Made by a program: the position numbers and the translations under genes. Positions 1 through 9,725 of a DNA stretch of 64,000 bases are shown one piece after another. This DNA is from Populus alba. Taxonomy: Eukaryota > Streptophyta > Magnoliopsida > Malpighiales > Salicaceae. The stretch spans positions 6,890,392 to 6,954,391 of the forward strand of contig NC_133297.1 of NCBI RefSeq assembly GCF_005239225.2, given 5' to 3'. Numbering within the stretch: position 1 is the stretch's first letter; the number at the start of each line of letters is the position of its first letter. Under the pieces are notes generated by a model. That model was not told the DNA's origin. It did no database searches and saw nothing but the letters and a program-made list of their open reading frames with translations.

Positions 1-728
1 TTAGGCTAATTAGGAGTCTTTTAAATGATATATTCGTTCCTTTTCTATCTGGTTTCTAAGGTTGGATAAATCCCTCAGAAGCTGTACTAAAAAATTGACT
101 CTGCCGTTGTTGCAATTTTTTGTTCCAACTTAGGCTTTGATTATGATATAGTTCCATGCAATATCCGACCATCCCGTCTATATTTTTTCACTCATAACAT
201 GTTGAAAATTGACCTACACTTTTATTGGGTCTTAGGGCTCGCTATTTTTATGGCAGACTCTCAGTCAAAGTAGGATGTTTGGCATTGTCAGTTTCCTGAT
301 TTAGATCAGAGGATCCGTTTTGACCAACCAGGTTGCAGCCAATTTCTGTTCTGTAAAATGATTTTATCTTATTTTTTAATCTTTCATCAAAGTTGTAGTC
401 CTGAACGCATAGATAAATTCGGGATTTCAAATCGCTTGATTTTGATATCAGAAGCTCAAGATATTCACGTTTAAATATTTAATGAGAAGGCAAAAATTCT
501 ACCGCAAGAAGGATTCCCCCGTTTGCAGGACTGAATTGAAAAAAAGACTAAACTAAGGGAGTGGATTTAAGATGAAATTAGAAGAAATTGGTGATCCTAC
601 TCTCGTTTGAATATCATGTTTTCGCCTCGACCTGCTCTGGTAAGGGTACGAAGAAACTGGGGGTTGAATAGAAAATAAAAATCTGCCACCACGAATTACA
701 TGGCTGCTGCTGCCTTATTTTTTTTCAG
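1..728. other. Unassigned left-edge sequence
   Basis: No coding region, RNA gene or clear repeat could be supported. Short open frames here have no recognisable protein features. It may be the flank or intron of a gene outside the window. Confidence 0.4.
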
Positions 729-732
729 CAGC

Positions 733-812
733 AAACGACGCCGTCATTCATTTACACATTAATGCACATTGTTTTTCCTCTCCTCAGCTGAGGAAACAAT
801 ACGGCGTCGTTT
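733..812. repeat. 12-bp perfect inverted repeat, promoter-like
   Basis: AAACGACGCCGT at 733-744 is matched by its exact reverse complement ACGGCGTCGTTT at 801-812. The spacer holds a second palindrome, CCTCAGCTGAGG, at about 782-793. It lies about 280 bp upstream of a TATA box. A cruciform promoter element or the ends of a small decayed element are both possible. Confidence 0.6.
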
Positions 813-1091
813 TAAAACAGTCCCATTTTGAATTAATTAGGATGCAACTGTACCCGGCCTGCATTTTCCTGCCCTCCTTTGTAGCTGCTTTCTTTGGCTT
901 TTATTCTCTCTTCCTTGCGCCCGGTTTTCAGCTGCACATCACGAGGAAACGATTTTGTACGTCCACGATGCTAGCTGTGAAAGAAGACAAAGGGAGAGGA
1001 GCCTCACACCATCTAAGGGCTGAGATTGCTTTCCTAAACACAGACGGCTGGGATGGGAGGGTTTTAAGGTGGTCTTCAAGCTTGGTTTGGC

Positions 1092-1099
1092 TATATAAA
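1092..1099 (+). promoter_or_regulatory. TATA box (TATATAAA)
   Basis: TATATAAA sits in a locally GC-richer stretch and is followed about 30 bp later by a purine-rich, AAAAGAAAAG-like leader, the usual layout of a plant core promoter on the plus strand. No protein-coding gene follows directly. Confidence 0.5.
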
Positions 1100-1124
1100 C
1101 CAAGGGGCTGTGCAGCAGCAGAAA

Positions 1125-1418
1125 AGAAAAGAAAAGGAAGTAGGGGAGGAAAAAGAAAAAGGGAGAAAAAAAGAAAAAGAGAGAGTTAGCATAAGGCTGA
1201 TGTTAGAGAAGCTGAAAATCATTGAGAACAGGAGGAGATTACTTTGAGTCTATCCTACTTCGTTGAATCGGGGTTTGCAAAGACTCTAAGAGTTTTTTGA
1301 AAAGCTCTCAACGGCAGAAAAGAGGAAGGCTTGCTTCGGGTCATTGTTGGTAAAAAGGCAGAAGCTTTTCCACCAGTTGCATCTCGTTCCTCTGCATTCA
1401 AACGTGCAAGATCAGCAG
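1125..1418 (+). other. Orphan first-exon-like segment
   Basis: The segment starts about 30 bp after a TATA box, is GA-rich like a plant 5' leader, and ends at a good splice donor (CAG followed by GTATGA, donor at 1419). No matching coding exon was found before the rearrangement junction near 4006. It could be the untranslated first exon of a gene that lost its body, or a noncoding RNA. Short open frames (842-1189, 1331-1534) show no known domain and low-complexity Lys/Arg tails, so no protein is called. Confidence 0.3.
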
Positions 1419-2880
1419 GTATGAGTCTTGATTTTCTTGTTTTCTTTAACGTCTGTAAAGCTGTTTGTTTGGTTTTCTCTTCTTTTCAAAATCTGTTTTC
1501 CGTTTCTATTTTGGGACGTCATTTTCCATCTTAGCAACAAAGTTGCGTGCTTTCTCATTGTTACTCCCAGGATTTTGAGTCTAGATTACTACGGTGTTAG
1601 AGCTGCGTTTTTTTGTTTTTCTGTTGTGAGGGACTGCGGACTAGAAGGATCTTCATTACCCTTCCATTTATTTGTCCGAATGTCTGCGTTAGAATGTTGT
1701 TTAGGATAAATTTGGCTCCCCAATAAAAATCTGTCCAGATGGGGAAGAAAAACGAGAGAGGGTCTTCTTGCATTTGAAGTGATACTTCGGCTGGTTTTTG
1801 GGAGTATGTTTTACTTTCGTTCCTTTACGAATGAATAGCTGGCCATTTGATTTGCTGGCCCTGTTTTTTTAGTATCTTTGATATACATTGTATAAGGGCA
1901 CTCTTTAAGTTCTTTCCTGCTTGTATGAGACCACCGATGCAGTGTCAAAGATGAGAAAAAAGGACATGCTATGTTTAGGCTTGGAGTGTTAAGGGCTGGT
2001 TTAGTTTACCAGTTTCTATGGCTGTGAGAGACCGTACGTAGGTTTAAAGGGTTTCGTCATCTCTGCCTTTCGTTGGTTTGAGTGTCTCTGGCCAATTGAA
2101 ATATTGCATGGGAATAGTTATGGCCTATAGGTGCAGAAGAGAGAGTAGAAAACACGAGGGGAGTATCCTTTTCAGGCGGGGTTGTTCTGCTTTGGATTCT
2201 CAGGCCACGTTTTTTTTTTCTTTTTTAAAACAAGGTAGCTAGCCATTGGTTTCTAATACATATGATGAAAGTATGCCCCTCAAGTTTCCTGCCTTTCACC
2301 TTTCACCTTTCACGAGCACGACATTTTAAAAAAATAAAATAAAATTAGGATAGCATAGGAGGGGTCGTGGGGTGCAGACACCAGCGTAGGATTTTAAGCT
2401 TAAAAGGTTGCTTTCAGAACTTTGGCCTCACGTAACAAGTTTATTTCTTATGATGGTTTAATAATTTCAACTGGATGCTTGAGTTAATTGTTGCGATTAG
2501 CCGTGTGTTTTGAGTTTAAAAATGTTAGCTGCAGGACTTTGGTCCCCCGTGTGACGAACTTATTTTTTCTGATGTTTTGCTAGCTTCAACTGTTATGTCT
2601 GCATTTAATTGTTGTGATAAACAATTTTTTTATTTTATGTAAAAAAATAAAAATGATTTTGTGTGTTGCATACGACCAATACCCTAACATGTTTTTTTTA
2701 ATGTCTTAAAAAAAACAAATATTCAAAACTTTCAAAAATGTGTTTTCGCATGGATTTCTTAAACACAACAAAAAAATTATTTCCTTGCATCTTGGATTTT
2801 ACAACATGTTTGTAAATTTCAAAAGGTGTTGGTCAATATTCCAAAAAATATAAAAATCTTATTTTTGGGAATTCGTCTTT
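1419..2880. other. Gap without recognised gene
   Basis: AT-rich sequence, possibly intron of the orphan leader. A partly repeated pair of stretches occurs near 2400-2480 and 2520-2600 (both have a shared TTTGG, then TTATTTCT/TTATTTTT-like and TTCAACTG words), suggesting an old duplication. Nothing coding is supported. Confidence 0.4.
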
Positions 2881-3175
2881 ATTCACTACTAATATTTGGA
2901 TAAAGAAATCTCAAAAGGGGTAAATATCCAAAATATTATTAGAAATTTTTGTTATTATTCATTATTAATGTTTGGATAAAAAAACCCAAAGGAGTTAATA
3001 TCCAAAATATTATTGGGAATAATTCATTATTATTCACCATGGATGTTTGGATAAAGAAACCCCAAAAAGAGTTAATATTCAAAATATTATTGGAAATAAT
3101 TCATCATTGTTCACTATTAATACTTAGATAAAGAAACCCCAAGTGGTAAATATCAAAATATTTTTAGGAACAACA
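2881..3175. repeat. About 76-bp tandem repeat, four copies
   Basis: Four diverged units begin with ATTCACTA-type words at about 2881, 2957, 3032 and 3109, each followed by TTTGGATAAAGAAA and then CCAAAATATTATT. Spacings are 75 to 77 bp. Such subrepeats are common in the U3 part of plant Ty3-type LTRs, and LTR-like sequence follows. Confidence 0.75.
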
Positions 3176-4006
3176 AAGTCATTATCCCTTAATAACACAA
3201 GGGCAAATAAACCTATGAAAGGTAAATGTCAAAAATATTGTTAATAGGAATATGACTTGTTTATTTTTAACGAAAGGGTCGATTTATGCCAAAAATTTTA
3301 TTTAGAACAATTTAATTACGTATCCTTGAAAGAAGCCTCAATTATAATTGAGGACATTTCAAATTTGGATTCCACAATTTAAGAGTCATGAAAATTTGAA
3401 ATACTAAGGCAAAAATGGGCTTTTAAAGCACCTTGAATTTTCTTAGATTTCTAAAAAAAAGTTCTTCTTCTTTCTCTTGCCATTTACGAGTCGCGAACAC
3501 TTAAAATACTAAAAGAAAAATGAGCTCTCAAGCACATTGAATCTCCTTAGATTTCTATCTTAGTTGTTTCTAAATTCATAAATTCTGAATTTATTTCAAA
3601 TCAAGTATAGACTTCAAGAGATCTGCACCATTTCTCTTTGGCACTCTATAGATATACCTAAAGGTATGATCCAGATTGGCCAAGGGTTCTTTCCCTCAAA
3701 CTTTAAACCCAAGTTCGTACATCATAGCAGACGTACCCTAAGAAACTGATGAGAACACCAATACCATAGCAATTATAGGCAAACTAAACACCAAGCAGCT
3801 TACCTTAGGTAGGGCGTACATGAGGTGCTAAAACCTTCTCTTTACGCAATCAGTCCCTTGCCTTAGAATCTCTGAAAGACCAATTAGGTTTCCTAGTGAT
3901 CATAATACTAGGTGGCGACTCCCTTTTCACAAAACAAAGACCTCAACATCAATCGCTGCCACCAGGAAGGGTCGCCTCGACGTTGAGCTCTCGAGAGGGT
4001 ACGCCA
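3176..4006 (+). mobile_element. LTR-retrotransposon fragment (partial LTR end)
   Basis: The stretch at about 3838-3930 is clearly related to 8594-8690 inside the solo LTR at 6982-8782; both carry CATAATACTAGGTGGCGACT. The segment CTCGAGAGGGTACGCCA at its right edge abuts the duplicated MAP kinase 3' sequence at about 4006. Upstream limits are not clear and may include the 76-bp repeats. No gag or pol coding survives here. Confidence 0.55.
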
Positions 4007-5563
4007 CACAATATGTTTCTTATCTCCTTTTCTCTAAGAGAACCTGATGGATTTTATATAATAATGTTGTACATCATAATCATGGGATACCTTCCCAACT
4101 GCACACGACAAGTTGATCAGATAATTCTCATGAATCTGGATTGAAGTTTACAGATTCCCTCCAGATGAGTTCCTTGATGTTTTCTTCAGTAAAAGATGGT
4201 TGCTCAAAATCAAAGCTGAAAGGCTTTGGGCAAACAGGCTCCTCATTGATGCCATGAAGAGGTTCCAAGTATGGATGGCACAGTGCCTCATCGACTGCAA
4301 ACAGCAAAAAGGTCAAATGTAATCATCGGTCAAATAAAAGCTTCTTTGATGAGAAAATATACTCGAGTTTGAACATTCTGGTATAATTTCAGAATGTTGA
4401 GGCATACCATATTTTACTCTACTAGTTCACTAATATATGTAATTTCGCTTCATTAAGTAATACCAATTATCTCCAATATTATTCAATGAATGCACTTAAT
4501 TCTAGATCAAATGTGTAGCCAAGATTGCAGGAAACGTCTCATAAAGATAAAAATATCGAGCGGAATCCGGCGACCGGTGATGTACTGATCTTTGCTCATC
4601 GGAGGGGTAGGCACACTGAGACACAATATTTAACGTGGTTCGGCAAATTGCCTACATCCATGAGAGAGATAGATATTATTAGAGATAGAGAAAGAATACA
4701 ACACATGGAGGAGGATCACATTCACTCAACTCCCATCTCTCATTGCTACATGGGGCAGTAGCTGCATAAGGCAGCAAGGCTGCTGGTGGCAGCCCTTCTC
4801 TTTCTTTCTCTCTTCTTCTCTCTTTTGTAGCTCTCCTACAAGACTCTCTCTCTTCTCTCTACATGTCTCACAACTCTCACACTTTGCTCTCTAAGATCAT
4901 GCCTCTTTTATAGGCATCAATGGCAGCTCCTCTTGCTCCTTTGTCATCAATGGTGGTTGCCAAACTCATCTCTTCTTCAACAAAGGCTGCTGCCAAAGTC
5001 AAGGTTGGTGGTTGCCACCAACAAGCCTCCTTCTTTGACAATGTCAACATAATTGGCAATATTCCAACAAAAAAAACAACATATGAAGCTATTTCTACAA
5101 TATCACAAACTAGTCCTTGACATCACTATCATGCCTCATTCTTACCTGTAATGCGCCTATTTGGATCAAAGACCAGCATTTTCTCCAACAATTCGACAGC
5201 ACCAGCAGACATGTTAGGAAATCTAGCAGCAAAATTTTGCCTGGGGTATTGCGGAAGCTGCCTAACATATCTTCGAGCATTCTCGCTTCGTAGGAAACCA
5301 AGACTGGAGTCATCAGGTGAACCTATGAGCTTTTCAAAGACAAATGCACAAGGTATCATGCTCGTAGTTTGATAACAAAAAACTGAGCAGTTCCATACTA
5401 TCAACAAGCATGCTATATACTTCAACCTCTATGCATGCTAACAAAAGCTAGAGAGTTGCAACCCACACAACAGACAAAAGAACAAACCAAAACATAACTG
5501 GCAAAACAGAATAGAAGTTACACTGGTTGAAGCACAAGATACAACACTTTCACATAAGTTGCA
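4007..5563 (-). pseudogene. MAP kinase 3' fragment (last two coding exons)
   Basis: A segmental copy of the 3' end of the MPK4-type gene at 17367-22648. It matches 17248 to about 18275. The copy of exon 5 lies at 5146-5329 (184 nt) and of exon 6 at 4128-4294 (167 nt, own TGA stop), both with splice sites and open frame kept. It encodes the end of the kinase C-lobe (from [12 protein letters not shown] to NFNPDS) but lacks the glycine loop, catalytic loop, DFG and TEY segment, so no active kinase can be made. Its intron (4295-5145) is 851 bp against 331 bp in the complete gene because of an inserted solo LTR. The common-docking motif reads [10 protein letters not shown], whereas the complete gene has [10 protein letters not shown]. 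Left and right edges are sharp junctions with unrelated sequence. Confidence 0.85.
4554..5069 (-). mobile_element. Solo LTR, about 516 bp
   Basis: Comparison with the uninterrupted paralogous intron (17534-17864) shows a clean insertion within an A-tract. On the minus strand it begins TGTTGGAATATTGCC and ends CTCGATA, i.e. TG...TA termini instead of TG...CA. A 5-bp A-run on each side fits a target duplication, though the A-tract makes its exact extent ambiguous. CTATAAAAG on the minus strand at about 4904-4912 is a good LTR TATA box. The CGTGGTTCGGCAAATTGCC stretch is of a kind often seen in plant LTRs. No internal region is present, so it is a solo LTR. Confidence 0.75.
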
Positions 5564-6480
5564 GATTTTGTGGTCTTGGACTGATGGACCCATGAAAATT
5601 ACAAAAAGGAAAATGAGTTGATGCAATCATGCATGGAGCCGGCGAAAATCATTTAAAATGATGGTGTAAACATTCGGCTCACAAATATAACCTTTTAGCA
5701 TTCTTAAAAAAAAATAATTCTTTTTTCTTTCTAAAATTTGATGCTTGCTATTTTATCTCTACTATGAGAGGTAAGATTTTCAATTTTATTTCGCTTTGTT
5801 TGAAATTGTAGAAATATTTTATATCAATTTAAAAAATAAAATAAAATAAAATAAAATAATTTTCATCTTATTTTAAATCTTGATTTCTAAAATTTTTAGA
5901 TAAATTTTGGCTGAAATGTTTTGGTTTCATTTCACATATTTTGTTTCAGGTTTGAAAAGTCATTGAATCAAATTGAACCCGGTTCAATTTGATTAATTAA
6001 ACCACTCAGGTATAAAAAAGCTCTTTTTCATTACTATTTTCAATAACAATGATATTAATAATAATATTGAAAATAATAATTACTATTTTCATTAATAATG
6101 ATATTAATTTTTTAAAATTAGATTTAGCACTAATTTATATGATTTATATTCATGTTGTTTTTTCCATGTCTATACTTTGTAAGAATTTGAGCAAAACCAT
6201 GGATGCTTTAGATCCTATTAGCCTTGATAACATTGACATAATAAATGAATAGATTTATGAAGAATTTATCATTCTTGTTGGAGAGGATATAAGTTGGGAG
6301 ACTATTGAAACATCTTTGTCTGCTTTGACTTTAGAGGATGAAAAGATATGTTCTGATGACGAGAATGAACTTGATGAAAATGATCAACTATTGGAATGTT
6401 TAGTTGATGACTTTCCCTTCATACCACCACAAGATCAAGATTTTTATTTCTATGTTAACGATGGAGATGATGTCTAATTT
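5564..6480 (+). repeat. Repeat copy B1 with transposase-like tail
   Basis: First of three copies of a repeat (others 11757-12480 and 12731-12909 plus 13772-14025). Shared landmarks are GGAGCCGGCGAAAATC, GTTCGGCTCACAAATATAACC and TTTGATG...CTATTTTATCTC. B1 continues furthest to the right and includes a decayed coding tail. It meets the MAP kinase fragment at about 5563. Confidence 0.7.
6199..6477 (+). pseudogene. Decayed transposase C-terminal tail (hAT-like?)
   Basis: A 93-codon frame starts MDALDPISLDNIDIINE, then has a TAG at 6250-6252 where the next residue would plausibly be Trp (TGG), and reads on through IYEEF...ISWETIETSL...EDEKICSDDENELDEN to a TAA. A 'LDPISLDNIDxxNEW' segment followed by an acidic tail resembles the C-terminal end of plant hAT-type transposase proteins; this is recalled from family knowledge and not checked by search. 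Only the tail is present; no dimerisation domain or zinc finger is visible. Confidence 0.45.
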
Positions 6481-6619
6481 ATGTTTATTTTAAGTTAAAG
6501 TTCTATTTAATCTTGACTATTTAAGAATATTTTAAATTTTAAAATTATATCTGTTTGATATTGTGTTTGCACTATATAATTTATAATTAATTTATCTTAA
6601 ATTTAAATTATATTTGTTG

Positions 6620-6669
<50 letters not shown>

Positions 6670-6981
6670 GAACCCTAAAATAAAATGACATGTTAAAATG
6701 CTCTAAAACCAAAACATTTTATTTCTTCTTAACTTAATAATAATCTTAAAATCTTGATTAATTAACTAATAAACACAAGTAAATCACTAATGGGAGAGAA
6801 GGGAACGGTATTGGTGACGTGACAATAATACAATGGCGTGACTACAAAATCCTCATTTTAATAGATTTTTCCAAACAAGTCCTAAAAGAACAGACAGATG
6901 TAGGAGGGAGGAGTGCGATTAAAACAAGAAATTGAATATAGTAGTTATCAATAAATATAAGGGAAAATTATCGTTAGCAAT
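6481..6981. repeat. AT-rich spacer with (TA)22 microsatellite
   Basis: Pure TA alternation runs from about 6623 to 6666. The rest is AT-rich spacer between the transposase tail and the solo LTR, with no gene seen. Confidence 0.8.
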
Positions 6982-7149
6982 TGTCATAACCCAATTTTTT
7001 GACCCTTTTATTTTAATTATTTTATTTACTGAAAAAATGATGAAAAACAAGTAAAAATAAAATAAATGAAGAATAAATTAAAATTTGGGTTAAGGGCAAC
7101 ATGATTGGAATTTTAAAGATTTAATTAAATTTTTTACTATTTTAATTAA

Positions 7150-7380
7150 TCAAATCAAGGGTTTAATTGGAGAATTGATAAGTTTTGAGACTTAATTGAG
7201 CTTGAAATTAATTTAATTAATCCAATCAAGGTTTTAATTGGAGAATTGATAAGTTTTGAAACTTCATTAAGCTTGGAATTAATTTAATCAAGGGTTTAAT
7301 TGGAGAATTGATAAGTTTTGAGACTTAATTGAGCTTGAAATTAATTTAATTAATCCAATCATAGGTTTAATTGAAGAAAT
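7150..7380. repeat. About 61-71-bp tandem repeat in LTR U3
   Basis: The word GGTTTAATTGGAGAATTGAT recurs at about 7160, 7230 (with one extra T), 7292 and, diverged, 7364, alternating with GAGCTTGAAATTAATTTAAT. Spacing is about 62 to 72 bp. Confidence 0.75.
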
Positions 7381-8034
7381 ATAAAATTTGGGGGTTTAAT
7401 TGGGGTCCAAATTTCCAAAATTAAAATACAAGGACCAACTTCAAAATGGCGTCGAAATGCAAGGATCCAATTAACCAGGGGCTTGACTGCAACATTATAA
7501 GAATTCCAGGGACCAAATTGAAAGCAGCCTTAGAAAACGGAGTCGTTTGGCAGCGACTGTTCACCATCTTCTTCCTCCGCAACGGCTCTGCCATTAAAGG
7601 CAAACACGTTTCATCCGTTGGCAGCAACGCTTACTCATTAAAGGCGGCCGTTACCACCGGTTCTGGCCTTATAAAAGGCGAGGGAATCACAGAACCGCGG
7701 CGGAGATAGAAACAAAGAACACCGAGGAGCAGAAAAACCGAAACCTAGAAAACAGAGGAAAAATACACATAGCAAAAAAACAGAGCCAAACGCAAACATA
7801 AAACCCAGAAAACCAACATTTCATAATCGTCTTCGTCCCTTCCATCTCAATAACCGGGGCGACGAGCAGAGTTAAAAGCAAAGGAAAAAGTCCAAATCAG
7901 AAAGACAGGGGAAGCAAAGGGAAAACGCAAGCAGGAGACACAGAGACCAGGATCAGCTTCACCATCGTTCTCACCGCCTCCAGCAGACCAGGTAACCAAC
8001 CTTTTCCTTTTGCATTTCTTCAATTAATTAGTGG

Positions 8035-8103
8035 TGCACTGTGCAAGTGAATTTTAACTTGCACAGTGCAGCAACACGCGTGGATTAATCCACGCGTGTT
8101 GCT
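8035..8103. repeat. Two adjacent strong hairpins
   Basis: Hairpin one has 14-bp perfect arms (TGCACTGTGCAAGT at 8035-8048 and its complement at 8057-8070) with an 8-nt loop. Hairpin two is a perfect 34-bp palindrome at 8070-8103, centred on GGATT/AATCC, left arm AGCAACACGCGTGGATT. They share base 8070. Confidence 0.9.
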
Positions 8104-8782
8104 CAGCCCAGCCCAAAAAAATAAAAAAATAAAAAATAAATAAAAAATAAACAGAAAAATAAAAAATAAATAAATAAAAAGTGTGTATTCATGAATAACA
8201 ATAATGTAAATTTATTGGTTTATTCACTGACGCCAGAGTCAGGAATAAAAACACCGGTTTAAATTAATATTATTTTTATCCATTGTATTTTATTATGTTT
8301 AGCTAGAAAAATAAAAAATATGTGCATGCGTAAAAATTAATTTATTTTTATTTATTTATTCACAGGCACTAGAGTAGGGAATAAAAAAAATATATTGATC
8401 TAATTTTTTTTCGTAGCTACGAATTTTTACCAACGCCAAAGTTGGAATTATTTGAGCTCAAATATTCACTGGCGCTAGAGTCAGGAATATTATAAACAAA
8501 TCATCATAGCATAAACTAATAAACATTTAGCAATTTAAGATAAAATCAGCAATGTAGTCTGTTTTAGACAGAACGTTTAAGGGGTGATAATATCTTTTTT
8601 TTATGTAACCAATCCCGAACCATAGAATCTCTGTTGACCAGTTAGGGTTCCTAGTGACCATAATACTAGGTGGCGACTTCTCAAACAAGATATTTTTTCT
8701 AAAAGAACCAAATGCTAGAAATCTGTTTTTTTTTTCATAATCGAGAATTATTTTTAGGGTCGTCGTGATGTCGGGTGTGATA

Positions 8783-9416
8783 GCAATTATGTTAAAATTG
8801 CAAGTTCAGTTTTAAAAACTTATATAAAAAATTTAAAATTTAATAAAATAATCAAATTACTCTCCCTACTTTTCTTTCTCTCCACACGTTATTTTCTCTC
8901 CTTGAAAACCCTAATTTTCTTAATTTGCACCTATCAAATCCAATAGATTACTCATTAATTATGGAGTTCTAGTAGTAAACAATATATATATATATATAGA
9001 CTAAATGAGAGTTTTTTAGATATTATTTTTTAAAAATCTTATTTAATCTTGACCTTGTTTTATAATTATTATTTTTATTTTGTTTGGTTACTTTACTGTA
9101 ATTATTTATTTTTATTGTGATATAATTAAATAAAAAATATATTTTTCAAATACATTTATATTTTGAGTTGGATAAATTAATCTAAATTAATTTAATATAT
9201 TGTTTTATTAATATTTTTGATAATATGTTGTTAATGATTAGAAGTGAAGTGAGCCTTATGTTTTATATTTCAAGTTTCAACCAGTGAAATGGATCGGCAG
9301 TCCGTTAAAAGATGACTGCGTAAAGATCTTTAGCCATTTCAGGTGGGATAGAATTGAAGGGCACCGCAAAGACCTAATTATAAATATATGGAACACTGAA
9401 ATACCAAGAAGATTTA
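8783..9416. other. AT-rich spacer
   Basis: Sequence between the solo LTR and the UGT duplication unit. It carries a short TA run near 8982-8998. No coding region or clear element was recognised. Confidence 0.5.
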
Positions 9417-9725
9417 TTACAATCCCATTCCAGGCTGAACCGCTGACGGTCTAATCTAGCTCTTTCTCATCGGACACTATGGTTTGGAGATTAACGCAAT
9501 GCGCAGATGCCCATGAATTTATTATAAAGGCAGCTAAATGCTGCATAGTGTACATTCAAATAGCTATTTTGAAGAGGTTTCTTTCTCTCTTTTTTTAACA
9601 AAAAAAAAAGAAACTGTTTTATTCCACACATGAATACTCGAGAACATGAAGCACCTAAATAAAATCTCAAGCATGGGTGATGATCAAATCTGCCTTGCGA
9701 GTTGTGACCATGTCCTTCAAACATT

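Larger units (their letters stand above)
6982..8782 (+). mobile_element. Solo LTR, about 1.8 kb (Ty3-type style)
   Basis: The element begins TGTCATAACCC and ends GGGTGTGATA, with the 5-bp direct repeat GCAAT on both sides (6977-6981 and 8783-8787). The near-inverted ends and the long LTR are usual for plant Ty3/gypsy elements. A TATA box (TTATAAAAGG) lies at about 7669-7678. U3 carries a roughly 70-bp tandem repeat (7150-7375), and U5 carries two adjacent hairpins at 8035-8103. No tRNA primer site or internal region follows, so this is a recombined solo LTR. The last base pair of the terminus is TA instead of CA, as in the shorter solo LTR at 4554-5069. Confidence 0.8.

Noticed and set aside
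842..1189. 115-codon plus-strand frame with a hydrophobic start and Lys-rich end
   Set aside because: It spans the TATA box and leader; the Lys/Arg tail is the GA-rich leader read as codons and no domain is visible.
2881..3175. CRISPR-like array of repeats
   Set aside because: Units are direct tandem copies without unique spacers in a plant nuclear sequence.
7446..7709. 87-codon frame near a TATA box as a small gene
   Set aside because: It lies in the U3/R part of the solo LTR and encodes nothing recognisable; the TATA box is the LTR promoter.
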